Assembly (NCBI GenBank): GCA_965237575.1
Contig: CBDEGI010000003.1
Location: 930,001 to 994,000, forward strand
DNA from: JAKZVK01 sp965237575
Lineage (GTDB): Bacteria > Acidobacteriota > Terriglobia > Bryobacterales > UBA6623
DNA: 64,000 nt
Direction of reading: 5' to 3'
The position numbers and the translations under genes are program-made. Under the pieces are notes generated by a model. That model ran no database searches, was not told the DNA's origin, and worked only from the letters and a program-made list of their open reading frames with translations. Shown here in pieces: positions 8,568-16,197 of the stretch (position 1 is its first letter; each line of letters opens with the position of its first letter).

Positions 8568-8979
8568 AGGACAACCGTTTGCGGGTTTGAATCTGACCTC
8601 GTGACCGGGTCGGTTAGAGAAGATCTTCAGGTACACAATGACGCTAGGTCCGGAGCGTCCGTGTACGCAATTGGGAGATTGACCTAGGACCTAGAGGAAC
8701 AGCACGTGATGTTGTTCGGCGCCGGCGGAGGATGTTGCGCGAAGGCCTCCTCGATCTTTTGGATCAGAGCATCCGGTCGCATTCCCTTCCATCGTACGGA
8801 CTTTGGATGTACCCATCAAGGCGAGTGGAGGGGAATCACGCCAACGGGGAAGGCGGCCCAAGTCACGGCTGTGGGCTACTTTCTCTTGCCCCTGCCGGGG
8901 CGTAAGGTGGTCCGCAAGGCTCTGTATGGCTTTGGGTCTCCGCGTGGTTGGCGGTTGTGAAGCGCGAGCTCACGCCGGG
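8568..8979. other. Gene-free stretch holding duplicated copy B
   Basis: Apart from the 177-bp repeat there is no convincing gene. The promoter of the HEAT-repeat gene should lie just right of 8567. Confidence 0.4.
8697..8873. repeat. 177-bp duplicated segment, copy B
   Basis: This is a near-identical copy of 5801-5977. It holds only the first 28 or so codons of the DUF6714-like gene, which run into a stop after NNITCCSSRS, and a piece of the ester-cyclase remnant, both cut cleanly at the repeat ends. It is a recent segmental duplication about 2.9 kb away in direct orientation. Confidence 0.9.
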
Positions 8980-9303
8980 TCAAGCCAGATCGAGTTGGAG
9001 GCGGATGATGCGCTCGATGCTGTCCATGTCTTCAGCAGAAAGAAGGCCGATGCGGTTGCGGAGGCGTTTTTTCGAGACCGTTGTAAGCTGGTCGGCCATG
9101 GCCCTCGCGGTCTGATTGCCGAGGCTGATGTAGGCCTCGCAAGGGTAAAGCTTTGTCGTGCTGCTGGTCAGCGGGACGACTTGGACCCGATTGAGATGGC
9201 GGTTGGAGGCATCGCGACTAACGATCACGGCGGGGCGGGTCTTGCGGATTTCGCCGCCCATCGCCGGGTCGAAGTTGACCCACCAGGCCTCACCGCTTTT
9301 CAT
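8980..9303 (-). CDS. mazF: MazF/PemK-type mRNA interferase toxin
   Basis: The 107-residue length is typical of type II toxins in this family. The N-terminus MKSGEAWWVNFDPAMGGEI and the segments TRPAVIVSRD and VQVVPLTSS are the conserved MazF/PemK strands, with the catalytic Arg in the KTRPAV region. It cleaves RNA when free of its antitoxin. Its start overlaps the antitoxin gene by 14 bases, the usual arrangement for coupled translation. The triple palindrome upstream of the antitoxin should control both genes. Confidence 0.93.
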   Translation of the reverse strand: MKSGEAWWVNFDPAMGGEIRKTRPAVIVSRDASNRHLNRVQVVPLTSSTTKLYPCEAYISLGNQTARAMADQLTTVSKKRLRNRIGLLSAEDMDSIERIIRLQLDLA

Positions 9304-9520
9304 CGGCCACGTCGGCGGTCAGGTTTTCCGCCCATTCCAGGGCTTCGGCCTCGCGGCGCTGATCGGCGGCCATGGCCTTGTAAGACTCGTCAAGCGCGTC
9401 GTCCACGACGTGCGGGCGGGCGAGCGCACCGATAAAACGGCTGATGCGTCCGCGGCCGATTTTGGCGTGCAGGCCCTCATAGACTTCTTCCGAGACGGTG
9501 ATCGTTAGCTTCCTTGTCAT
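9290..9520 (-). CDS. Ribbon-helix-helix antitoxin of the MazF-type toxin
   Basis: The 76-residue product begins MTRKLTITVSEEVYEGLHAK, a ribbon-helix-helix DNA-binding strand and helix, and has an acidic C-terminal tail (EALEWAENLTADVADE) suited to neutralising the toxin. The ATG at 9520 abuts the operator with no Shine-Dalgarno upstream, so the mRNA is probably leaderless or nearly so. It is expected to bind the ATACGTAT repeats and repress its own operon, more tightly together with the toxin. Confidence 0.88.
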   Translation of the reverse strand: MTRKLTITVSEEVYEGLHAKIGRGRISRFIGALARPHVVDDALDESYKAMAADQRREAEALEWAENLTADVADEKR

Positions 9521-9548
9521 ATACGTATTCTATACGTATCACACGTAT
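9521..9548. promoter_or_regulatory. Operator: three ATACGTAT-like palindromes
   Basis: Perfect ATACGTAT lies at 9521-9528 and again at 9532-9539, with a third, ACACGTAT, at 9541-9548. Centres are spaced 11 and 9 bases. They sit directly before the antitoxin start codon, overlapping where the promoter must be. Short spaced palindromes are the normal target of ribbon-helix-helix antitoxin dimers. Confidence 0.8.
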
Positions 9549-9918
9549 TCGTCCAGAGGTAACGTTCCCTGGCCTTGCTGAGCTGCCTCGGGGACTCGTG
9601 TGTGAACAGGCTGCCAGCCTAAACTTGCTTCGGTGGGCGCCGGCTGTTGCCTGCGAGAGCCGGTGGCCCATCGGCGGGCTGGTGGCGCTTGGCTGTACGT
9701 TGTCTCAACGTCTGTGCGTCCCGGGTGTCTGTGGCGACTCGCTCAGTGTCTGTGGCGACTCGGTGTGGGGGATTGGCGTTTGGTCGAACGGTCGGAGGGG
9801 GCCGAAGAGCGGGGCCGTTCGGGGACGGCCGTTCGGGGACAGAGCCCGAACTCAGCCGGCCGGCACCGGCATCTGCGGAGCCCCGGACGGGGACGGCACC
9901 TCTGGGCCTCGGTGACGC
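9549..9918. other. Gene-free stretch, no recognised content
   Basis: This gap lies upstream of the toxin-antitoxin operon and beyond the end of the HigA remnant. Low-complexity repeats such as GTCTGTGGCGACTCG, twice near 9728-9760, are the only pattern seen. Confidence 0.4.
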
Positions 9919-10208
9919 TCAGGCGTGGACGTGTTCGTTCTTGAGGGTCGGCAGGGCCTTGATCATCTTGCCGGCTCTCTTCTCGGCAAGGCGTAGCTCG
10001 TAGAGCTTTTGCAGGTTGAGCCAGATTCCGCACTGGTACCGAGAAGTACGCGAGGCGCAGAGCGGTATCGCCGGCGACGGCCCGACGGCCGTTGAGAATC
10101 TCGGCGACGCGGTTCGTGGGCGCCTTGAGCCGGCGCGCAAGCGCTCATGTTGAGCTCTTTGAGTTCTTCGGTGAGATGTTCGCCGGGATGGATTGCGGGC
10201 ACGGCCAT
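9919..10208 (-). pseudogene. higA: HigA-type XRE antitoxin, multiply frameshifted
   Basis: Read across frames, the segment gives MAVPAIHPGEHLTEELKELN, then LARRLKAPTNRVAEILNGRR and AVAGDTALRLAYF, then WLNLQKLYELRLAEKRAGKM. This is the complete order of a HigA/VapI antitoxin: N-terminal HPGE, helix-turn-helix, FWLNLQ. The three parts lie in different frames, so at least two indels (near 10130 and 10040) disrupt it. No HigB toxin gene is adjacent. Either this is a dead antitoxin or the bases are misread. Confidence 0.75.
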
Positions 10209-10277
10209 AGCGGTTCTCCTAGTGATAATCTCCTAGCGAGGTCTGCGACCTCAAACCGACCAGTCGGCGCCGAATGT

Positions 10278-10330
10278 GGCGTAAGCCTCCTCGACGAGGC
10301 TTGCCGAGAACCGATTCCTCGGTTCTCAGG
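10278..10330 (+). repeat. REP-like hairpin repeat R1
   Basis: The copy runs GGCGTAAGCCTCC, then CGAGGCTTGCCGAGAACCGA, ending TTCCTCGGTTCTCAGG. The core CCGAGAACCGA / TCGGTTCTC is a stem-loop. Other copies lie at 32496-32542 and, with a different flank, at 57681-57720. An inverted partner lies at 10365-10399 joined to 12313-12333, split by the group II intron. The pair of opposed copies resembles a BIME arrangement. Confidence 0.75.
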
Positions 10331-10399
10331 TCCTCGATCTGCAGCCGCTGCTCGGTCCGTTGCCATCCTGAGTCCCGAAGAATCGAGACTCGGGTCGCG

Positions 10400-10466
10400 G
10401 TAGGGACAACGGTTGCCCGTCGCCCCCCGCACAGATCCGTGCGTGCGGCTTTCCCGCACACGGCTC
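10400..10466 (-). ncRNA. Group II intron domains V and VI
   Basis: Domain V at 10434-10466 reads GAGCCGTGTGCGGGAAAGCC followed by GCACGCACGGATC, the catalytic hairpin with its two-base bulge. Domain VI follows and holds the branch-point adenosine a few bases before the intron end at 10400. The open frame ends with its stop at 10467-10469, so the catalytic RNA begins directly after it. Confidence 0.85.
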
Positions 10467-11945
10467 CTATCTCGGATAGATGGCCGCAAATCGCTCCATA
10501 GGATAGCCATGACGCACACTGGGCCAGGGCACATACGGCTGCAACAACGGCAGGAAATCCTCCCAGCGCCGACAACTCCGCTGGCTGCGCCGCCGCAGCG
10601 CGTGCCGCCAATGCCGCGCGGCCTCGCGCCGAAACGAGCGCAGCGCCCGCAGGTTGCCCGGCACCGCGTGGTAGTTGTAATATCCCTCCACCACCCGTCG
10701 GAGCCAACCTCCCTGTTCCACGCTCGGCTCGTGCATCCGCCGACGCAGCTCGGCCCCAATCGCTTGCAGCTTCGCCGCCATCCGCTTCCGCACCGTCTTG
10801 CGCTTCACCAGGAACCGTCCGCTCTTCCAGACCGTGCCGCACCGGTGCGTGAATCCCAGAAAGTCAAAACTTTCCGGCTTCCCCGCCCCGCGCCGCCGAC
10901 GCCGCTCCGCGGCATAGCGCCCAAACTCGATCAGGCGCGTCTTCTCCGCACTCAGCTCCAGCCCGTACTCGCCCAGCCGTTCCGCCAACTGCTCGTGGAA
11001 CCGCTCGGCGTCGTCGCGAGACTCGAAGCCCAACACGAAGTCGTCCGCGTAGCGCACGATGATCAGATCTCCCTTTGCCTTTCGACGTCGCCACTGCTGC
11101 ACCCAACGGTCCAACACGTAATGCAGGTAGATATTCGCCAACAGCGGCGAGATCACCGCCCCTTGCGGAGTCCCTACCTTCGTCTCGGACCGTTGCCCTC
11201 CCTCCGACACCCCGGCTTTGATCCATTTCCGGATCAGCCGCAGCATCCTCGGGTCCGCCACCCGTTGCTCGATCCACGCCATCAACTTTTCATGGTCAAT
11301 GTGGTCGAAGAAGCCCCGGATGTCGGCGTCCAGTATCCAGTTCACCTTCTTCCGCACGATCCCCGCCGTCAGAGCGTCCAGTGCATCATGGGCACTCTTG
11401 TGCGGCCGGAAGCCGTAGGAGAAGCCCACGAAATCCTGCTCGTAGATCGCTTGCAGGACCGTCGCCGCCGCTTGTTGGACGATCTTGTCCTCCAGCGCGA
11501 CGACGCCCAACGGTCGTTGCCTCCCGTCGGGTTTTCGCACGTAGACTCTCCGCACGGGCTGCGCGCGGTAGCTGCCCCGATGAACGCGGCTGTGAAGATC
11601 GCCGAGGCGTTCCTCCAGACCTCGCTCATACTCCTGCCACGTCACCTGGTCCACTCCCGTAGCCGCCCCTCTCTTCAGCGAGTAGAAGCTGGCGCGCAAC
11701 AGTGCTTCGGTGATGTGATGCAGCAGGGCGGTGAAACGCAACCGCTTATCCTTCTTCGCGGCTTGCCGCACGCCGTCGAGTCCCTGGGACACGGCCTTCC
11801 GCCGCTGCGTACGGCCCGTGTGAGACTTGCCGGCGTTCTCCTCGATCAACCCGCTTCCCTCCAGCCCCTCCGCCGAGTGTCGGTCCTCTTTGTTCGGAGC
11901 CTTCGCTGGTACTACCGAGTTGTCCGACTCCCCGGCGGCGTGCAT
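10467..11945 (-). CDS. ltrA: Group II intron-encoded reverse transcriptase/maturase
   Basis: The 492-residue product has RT0-RT7 blocks, including DADIRGFFDHIDHE, GTPQGAVISPLLANIYLHYV and the catalytic IVRYADDFVLGF. It continues into the thumb and a group II maturase domain near the C-terminus (VEGYYNYHAVPGN region, then RRRSQR). No HNH endonuclease follows, as in introns that home without one. The protein binds its intron RNA, helps splicing and copies it into DNA targets. Start chosen at ATG 11945, where homology with the truncated relative begins. Confidence 0.93.
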   Translation of the reverse strand: MHAAGESDNSVVPAKAPNKEDRHSAEGLEGSGLIEENAGKSHTGRTQRRKAVSQGLDGVRQAAKKDKRLRFTALLHHITEALLRASFYSLKRGAATGVDQVTWQEYERGLEERLGDLHSRVHRGSYRAQPVRRVYVRKPDGRQRPLGVVALEDKIVQQAAATVLQAIYEQDFVGFSYGFRPHKSAHDALDALTAGIVRKKVNWILDADIRGFFDHIDHEKLMAWIEQRVADPRMLRLIRKWIKAGVSEGGQRSETKVGTPQGAVISPLLANIYLHYVLDRWVQQWRRRKAKGDLIIVRYADDFVLGFESRDDAERFHEQLAERLGEYGLELSAEKTRLIEFGRYAAERRRRRGAGKPESFDFLGFTHRCGTVWKSGRFLVKRKTVRKRMAAKLQAIGAELRRRMHEPSVEQGGWLRRVVEGYYNYHAVPGNLRALRSFRREAARHWRHALRRRSQRSCRRWEDFLPLLQPYVPWPSVRHGYPMERFAAIYPR

Positions 11946-12313
11946 GAAAGGCTTACTTACTCATCGCGTTCCCTTTCCGGCCGACGGTTTCTCACGCCGC
12001 CGGCGCCGCCGGGCCCTCCTGGTTCCCGTGCAAGAAGTTTCCAGACATGCGCAAAGGATCTTCGACTCCGCCGAGCCGGACGCGCTCTTGCGATTAGCGA
12101 CCGCGTCCGTGTGGCCTTCCGCATGCCTTGACTGCGTCGGCGCTCGAAAGCAAGCGTTTTCGGAGCTCAGTAGCCCTGCCTGTCTGTGACCCTGTCCGCG
12201 CTTCGCGTCCGGCCTCACGACCGGCCACGCAGGACTCGGGGTCAGGGTGGCTCGCTAGGCCTTCCCTGTACGACTGTTTCATTCGCGACTTCTTGCTGGT
12301 TTCACCAGCGCAC

Positions 12314-12752
12314 CAAGGCTGGAGCCTTACGCCACATCCCGCGCGGACACCTCTTGCAAAACTTGACGCCTTGGTTCAGATAACGCTTGCTTCTTATTCG
12401 AGACGGCCCGCCCGGTTCATGGCTCAAGCCGGTTTGGGGTAAGGCCCCTCGAAGGGGCCTGATTTACTTTACTCGGGGGTCGTTCTACCAGCCGTACAAC
12501 GACTGGCCTAATCAAAACCAAAGGCGCGTAAACGCGACTGGCTGGTACCTGGCAGGATGACCCGGAACCGAGAAGGGGTCTTCATGGCGGACCGGCCACA
12601 GGCGCTACCCTGAGGGAGCGCACGGGTTGACACCCGCGCCTCTGTCCGGGCCTCTGGGATTCTCTGCCGCGCTTGGCACGGATCTCACGACATAGGTACT
12701 TACGGTCACGGCTCGGGAGCCGGGGTCGGAGTGGAGGACCTGAGTGACGCGG
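12314..12752. other. Gene-free stretch right of the intron
   Basis: It holds the 5' exon arm of R1 (12313-12333), a strong GC hairpin at 12442-12460, and no convincing gene. Confidence 0.4.
12442..12460. terminator. GC-rich hairpin, possible terminator
   Basis: AGGCCCCT-CGA-AGGGGCCT forms an 8-bp perfect stem with a 3-base loop, followed on the plus strand by GATTTACTTT. The T-tract is weak, so it may be a terminator or simply another palindromic repeat. Confidence 0.3.
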
Positions 12753-13400
12753 TCAGGTCGTGAGATCCTGCTTGCGCTGTTCTCGAACCACGAGCAGCTT
12801 GCCGGAGGAAGCCCGGCGCCGCGGGGGCGCGGCGGCCGACGATCCGTTCTCCACCCTGCCCCAGAAGCCCCGGAAATACTCCACCATCGAGGCGACAGCG
12901 AACAGAACGACCAGCCCCAGCGAGATGTAGGCTATCTCGCTCCAGATCGTCGCCGGGGGAGCGATCAGCAGCAGGCACACCGAAAACACCTGTGCCGCCA
13001 TCTTCGTCTTCCCGAGGTCGCTCGCGCCGATCTGATACCCTTCGGCGCTCGCGATGCTCCGCAGTCCCGAGACGGCGAACTCGCGGCCGACGATGATGAC
13101 GACCACCCACGCCGGCACCTTGCCCAGCTCAACCAGCGAGATGAACGCCGCCGAAATGAGAAGTTTGTCGGCCACCGGATCGAGCAGCTTGCCGAACGTC
13201 GTGACCTGCCGCCGCCGGCGGGCGATGTAGCCGTCGAGCAAATCGGTGCTCGCGGCGGAGAGAAAAATCAGCAGCGCCAGTAACTCGTTCTCGACCACGA
13301 AGAAGCCGGTGTCGAACTCGACATTGCGCCTCAGCATCACCGCCAGAAGCAGCGGTACGAAGAAGATCCGCAACACCGTGAGTGCGTTCGGTAGATTCAT
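12753..13400 (-). CDS. pgsA: CDP-diacylglycerol-glycerol-3-phosphate 3-phosphatidyltransferase
   Basis: The 215-residue membrane protein carries the complete CDP-alcohol phosphotransferase motif DG-x2-AR-x8-G-x3-D-x3-D at residues 56-78 (from DGYIAR to DPVADK). The N-terminus MNLPNALTVLRI is typical of PgsA. It makes phosphatidylglycerol phosphate, the first step to phosphatidylglycerol and cardiolipin. Four or five hydrophobic segments are visible. The C-terminal 40 residues are charged and not part of the core fold. It stands alone here, away from psd and pssA, which are 7 kb to the right. Confidence 0.92.
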   Translation of the reverse strand: MNLPNALTVLRIFFVPLLLAVMLRRNVEFDTGFFVVENELLALLIFLSAASTDLLDGYIARRRRQVTTFGKLLDPVADKLLISAAFISLVELGKVPAWVVVIIVGREFAVSGLRSIASAEGYQIGASDLGKTKMAAQVFSVCLLLIAPPATIWSEIAYISLGLVVLFAVASMVEYFRGFWGRVENGSSAAAPPRRRASSGKLLVVREQRKQDLTT

Positions 13401-13790
13401 GCGCGCCGGTCCCGATTCGTGTCCATCCTTGCGACGGATGCTGCTGAATCTAGGACTAGCCTACTACACTTCGCCGAGCCGTAGGGGCGCGGGGTGGTGG
13501 GGGTGGTGGGCCGCCGTGGGCGGAGAATCCGTCCGCGGGTCGGCGGCGTTTGGGTCACGGCGTGCCTATGGTGGCGGGCGGCGGGCAATTTCGCCGATGT
13601 GGCCGGTGGCTCACGGGCAAGCGCGGAGCCTCCGTTCGCGTCTGCTAGGGGACACCTTGGCGAGTCGTTTGGTTTCGACAAGAGTGGTTTCTGCTCCAGA
13701 GCCTTCCGAGGTGCATGAGGGTTCGTGCCGGACCGCTCCCTGACGGTCACGGCTCGGTTGCTGGGACCGACGTACAATAACCGAATCGCC
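13401..13790. other. Intergenic region with repeat R2
   Basis: This gap separates pgsA from a plus-strand methyltransferase gene. Its only recognised content is the R2 repeat near the right end. Confidence 0.4.
13721..13759 (-). repeat. Dispersed hairpin repeat R2 (minus orientation)
   Basis: Read on the minus strand it matches the consensus ACCGAGCCGTGACCGTCAGG, then GAGCGGTCCGGCACGAAC. The arms CGTGACCG and CGGT-CCGG-CACG pair around TCAGGGAG. Other copies lie at 54639-54680 and 57832-57872, and a broken one flanks 42254-42361. It has been wrongly opened as coding sequence ahead of the methyltransferase. Confidence 0.75.
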
Positions 13791-15209
13791 GTGGCTGACC
13801 TCGAACACGTCCAACAACGGATGCGCGCCGACTGGGACACGCGCGCCCGCGTCGACGCCTCCTACTACGTGGCCTTCGGCCGTCCCGGCCAGGACTACGA
13901 AGAGTTCCTGTCCACCGCCGGCGACATTCTCTTCACGCTGCGAGAGGAGTACCGCCGCTTCCCGCCGGGTACCGACACCCGCAATCTCACGGCGCTCGAT
14001 GTCGGCTGTGGCCCCGGACGCCTGCTCGTGCCGCTCAGCGAGGATTTCGGCGAGATCCACGGCGTTGACGTCTCGGGCGGGATGGTGGAGCTGGCGCGGA
14101 AGAACCTGGCCGCCGTCCCTCACGCCCACGTAGGGCAGAACAGCGGCTCCGATCTGTCGGCCTTTGGCGATCAATCGATCGACTTCTGCTACTCGTTCGC
14201 CGTGTTCCAGCACATCCCCGAGAGCCAAGTCGTGTGGAGCTACCTGCGCGAAATCTGCCGGGTGCTCAAGACCGGCGGCCTGATCAAGGTGCAGGTCAAC
14301 GGGCTGCCGCAAGGGCGCTCGCCCAGCCCGCAACGTGCGCCTGTGAGCGGCTGGTCGGTTCGCGCTGGAGCGCTGACCGCCCCGCTGTCGCGAACGCGCC
14401 ACGTCGAGCCCAACACCTGGAGCGGCGTCAGCTTCTCGCCTGAGGAGATCGCGGCCTTCTGCACCGACAACAACCTGCAACTGCTCGCCATGGACCGCTT
14501 CGACTCGCAATACCTGTGGATCACGGCCCGCAAGCGCCCCGCGGCCTGGCAACCCCAACCGCCCCGCGGGCCCGCGCGCATCGTCCGCGTCACGGACACG
14601 TTTACCGCCGACGCCGTGGTCCCCCGCAGCGGCCGGTTCGCGAGCGCCTCGGTGTGGGTGCTCTACCTGAGCGAAGACGCCGACCTCAACCGTCTGCGGG
14701 TCCTGATCGATGGGGAACCGGTCGCGCCCTGCTTCATCGGCAAGCATACCCGCAAGAATCCGACCCAAGTGAATGTCTATCTGCCGCCGGACCTCCGCTC
14801 CGGCATCGTGCCCGTGCAGCTCTCGTGGCAGGGCGAGCCGATTTCAAACACCGCGACGATGCGCGTAATCGGCCCCGGACCTCTGGTCCCCCGGGTCGTT
14901 ACCGTCACCGATGCTGTCAACCTGATGTCGAACGTCACCATCGAGAATCGCCTGATCAAGGTGACGGTCGCAGAGGTGAATCTAGAAAACGAAGATGAAG
15001 TGCGCGAGGCATCGACGGCCACAATCGGCGGACGCCCGGCCGGACCGTTGGAGGTTTTCTGCCTCGATCCGCTGCCGCGGGTGTTCGAGATCGACGTCCC
15101 GGTGCCGCCGGACGTGCCCCCGGGGCCTCAGCATCTCACGCTGAAACTGGGCGGGCGAGCGTTTGCGCCCATTCCCATCGAAATCCGGGAAGAAGGGAAG
15201 CCCGGCTAG
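13791..15209 (+). CDS. Class I SAM-dependent methyltransferase with C-terminal IPT-like module
   Basis: Preferred start is GTG 13791 (VADLEHVQQRMRADWDTRAR); the upstream ATG-like opening at 13725 only translates repeat R2. The first 250 residues are a class I methyltransferase with motif I LDVGCGPGRLLVPL, then GVDVSGGM and the late motif CRVLKTGGLIKV. The last 210 residues are unrelated to catalysis and consist of beta-rich modules (VDTFTADAVVPRSG-like, then VTVTDAVNLMSNVTIENRLI). The same final module, at DNA level, reappears in the secreted protein that ends at 17398. The substrate is unknown; the tail may bind a surface glycan or protein. Confidence 0.78.
   Translation: MADLEHVQQRMRADWDTRARVDASYYVAFGRPGQDYEEFLSTAGDILFTLREEYRRFPPGTDTRNLTALDVGCGPGRLLVPLSEDFGEIHGVDVSGGMVELARKNLAAVPHAHVGQNSGSDLSAFGDQSIDFCYSFAVFQHIPESQVVWSYLREICRVLKTGGLIKVQVNGLPQGRSPSPQRAPVSGWSVRAGALTAPLSRTRHVEPNTWSGVSFSPEEIAAFCTDNNLQLLAMDRFDSQYLWITARKRPAAWQPQPPRGPARIVRVTDTFTADAVVPRSGRFASASVWVLYLSEDADLNRLRVLIDGEPVAPCFIGKHTRKNPTQVNVYLPPDLRSGIVPVQLSWQGEPISNTATMRVIGPGPLVPRVVTVTDAVNLMSNVTIENRLIKVTVAEVNLENEDEVREASTATIGGRPAGPLEVFCLDPLPRVFEIDVPVPPDVPPGPQHLTLKLGGRAFAPIPIEIREEGKPG
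14871..15033 (+). repeat. Duplicated C-terminal module DNA, copy A
   Basis: About 163 bp, encoding PLVPRVVTVTDAVNLMSNVT and onward, is matched at 17199-17361 with few substitutions and a one-base difference in a C-run. The paralogous copy lies about 2.3 kb downstream in direct orientation. Confidence 0.9.
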
Positions 15210-15378
15210 GCTAGCGTCCGAAACAGCCAGGGCTGCTCTCGCAAACCCCCAGGTCCCGCAACCGTCCAACCCTAACGCCGTTGAGAAAGCCGCCTTGGGT
15301 GGCTACTGCCCCTTCTCCGTAGTCCCTCGCCTGCTCCAAAAAGGGCTCTACCGTCACCGAGGGGTTAGAGTAGATGTA

Positions 15379-16197
15379 GTGACGCGGGCACGGGTCGGCT
15401 CTGGATTTCTCTTGGTCTGGATAGTGTTGTCGGGGGCTGGGGTTGCCCAGCGGCCAGCGTCAAATCTGCATACGAGTCCCGAGAAACGGACAGCCCGTGT
15501 CGCGCCGGGCGCTACGACGAGTCTGCGCTTTGAGGCTCCGATCTCGGCTGTTTCGGTTTCCTTGTCGGTTCACGCCTCCCTGCCGGGCCCGACCGTGACC
15601 GTCGAAGCCCTTGACGGCCGGGTGATTAACCAGCAGACCGCAGCATCGCTGGGCGCGACCTTCCTTGCTTTTGACTGCAAGGAGAGCCGGTCAGGCCTGA
15701 TATTCGGCTGCAAGAAGGGGAGTCATTCTATCGTCGAAATGCCCACTGCGAAGGGGGGCGTCTACACCGTCCACATGGAAGCTTCACCTGATCTGGGGGA
15801 CGCTGTTGAAGCGGAGGTAACTTTCTGGACGACTCGCCCAATGACTACCGGTGAGCTTGCGGCACAAAAGACCCTGGCACAGATTGAGGCCGAGCTTTCG
15901 GCCGTGCCACTGCTCGAGGCTCGTCCACTCGGCAAGAGGTTCCGCTTCATCGTCAAGGCGCTTGAGAATGGGCTCCCCGCGAGAGACGCCGTGATCACCT
16001 TCGAACTCAAGCAGCCCGGTCAGGAAGCACCGCTGGTCCTGACTCCCGCTGACGATGGTACCGGGGCCGACGAACAAACCGGAGACGGACTGTACAGCGT
16101 CTGGTTCACCCCGCAAATCTTGGGTCCGCACCGGGCGACCGCGACGATCGGGATCCCTTCGCTAGGTCATGGTCCTGGCACGGGACTGCTCAAGTGA
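15379..16197 (+). pseudogene. Exported protein of unknown function, 5' part of a frameshifted gene
   Basis: Start chosen at GTG 15379, giving the signal peptide VTRARVGSGFLLVWIVLSGA ending near GVAQ. A longer frame from 15163 overlaps the preceding gene and has no signal. The body has beta-strand-rich sequence (SVSLSVHASLPGPTVTVEAL) and a Ca-like DDGTGADEQTGDGLYSVWF stretch typical of secreted repeat proteins. The frame ends at 16197, just after the next frame takes over. Its last 10 residues (HGPGTGLLK) look like out-of-frame read-through, so a one-base indel near 16170 probably split one gene. Confidence 0.6.

Larger units (their letters stand above)
10400..12313 (-). mobile_element. Complete group II intron with its encoded reverse transcriptase
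   Basis: The minus-strand element starts GTGCGCTGG at 12313 and ends with domains V and VI and ...CCCTAC at 10400, giving 1,914 bases with canonical GUGCG and AY termini. The 5' exon is one arm of an R1 repeat (GGCGTAAGGCTCCAGCCTTG) and the 3' exon is its hairpin core (CCCGAGTCTCGATTCTTCGG), so the intron splits an R1 palindrome. The intact open frame and both ends suggest it may still be mobile. Confidence 0.85.

Noticed and set aside
10413..12131. 572-residue open frame on the plus strand
   Set aside because: It is antisense to the intron reverse transcriptase, shares no domain with anything and merely mirrors its GC-rich codons.
13725..13790. Upstream start for the methyltransferase gene
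   Set aside because: The added residues are a translation of repeat R2, so GTG 13791 is preferred.
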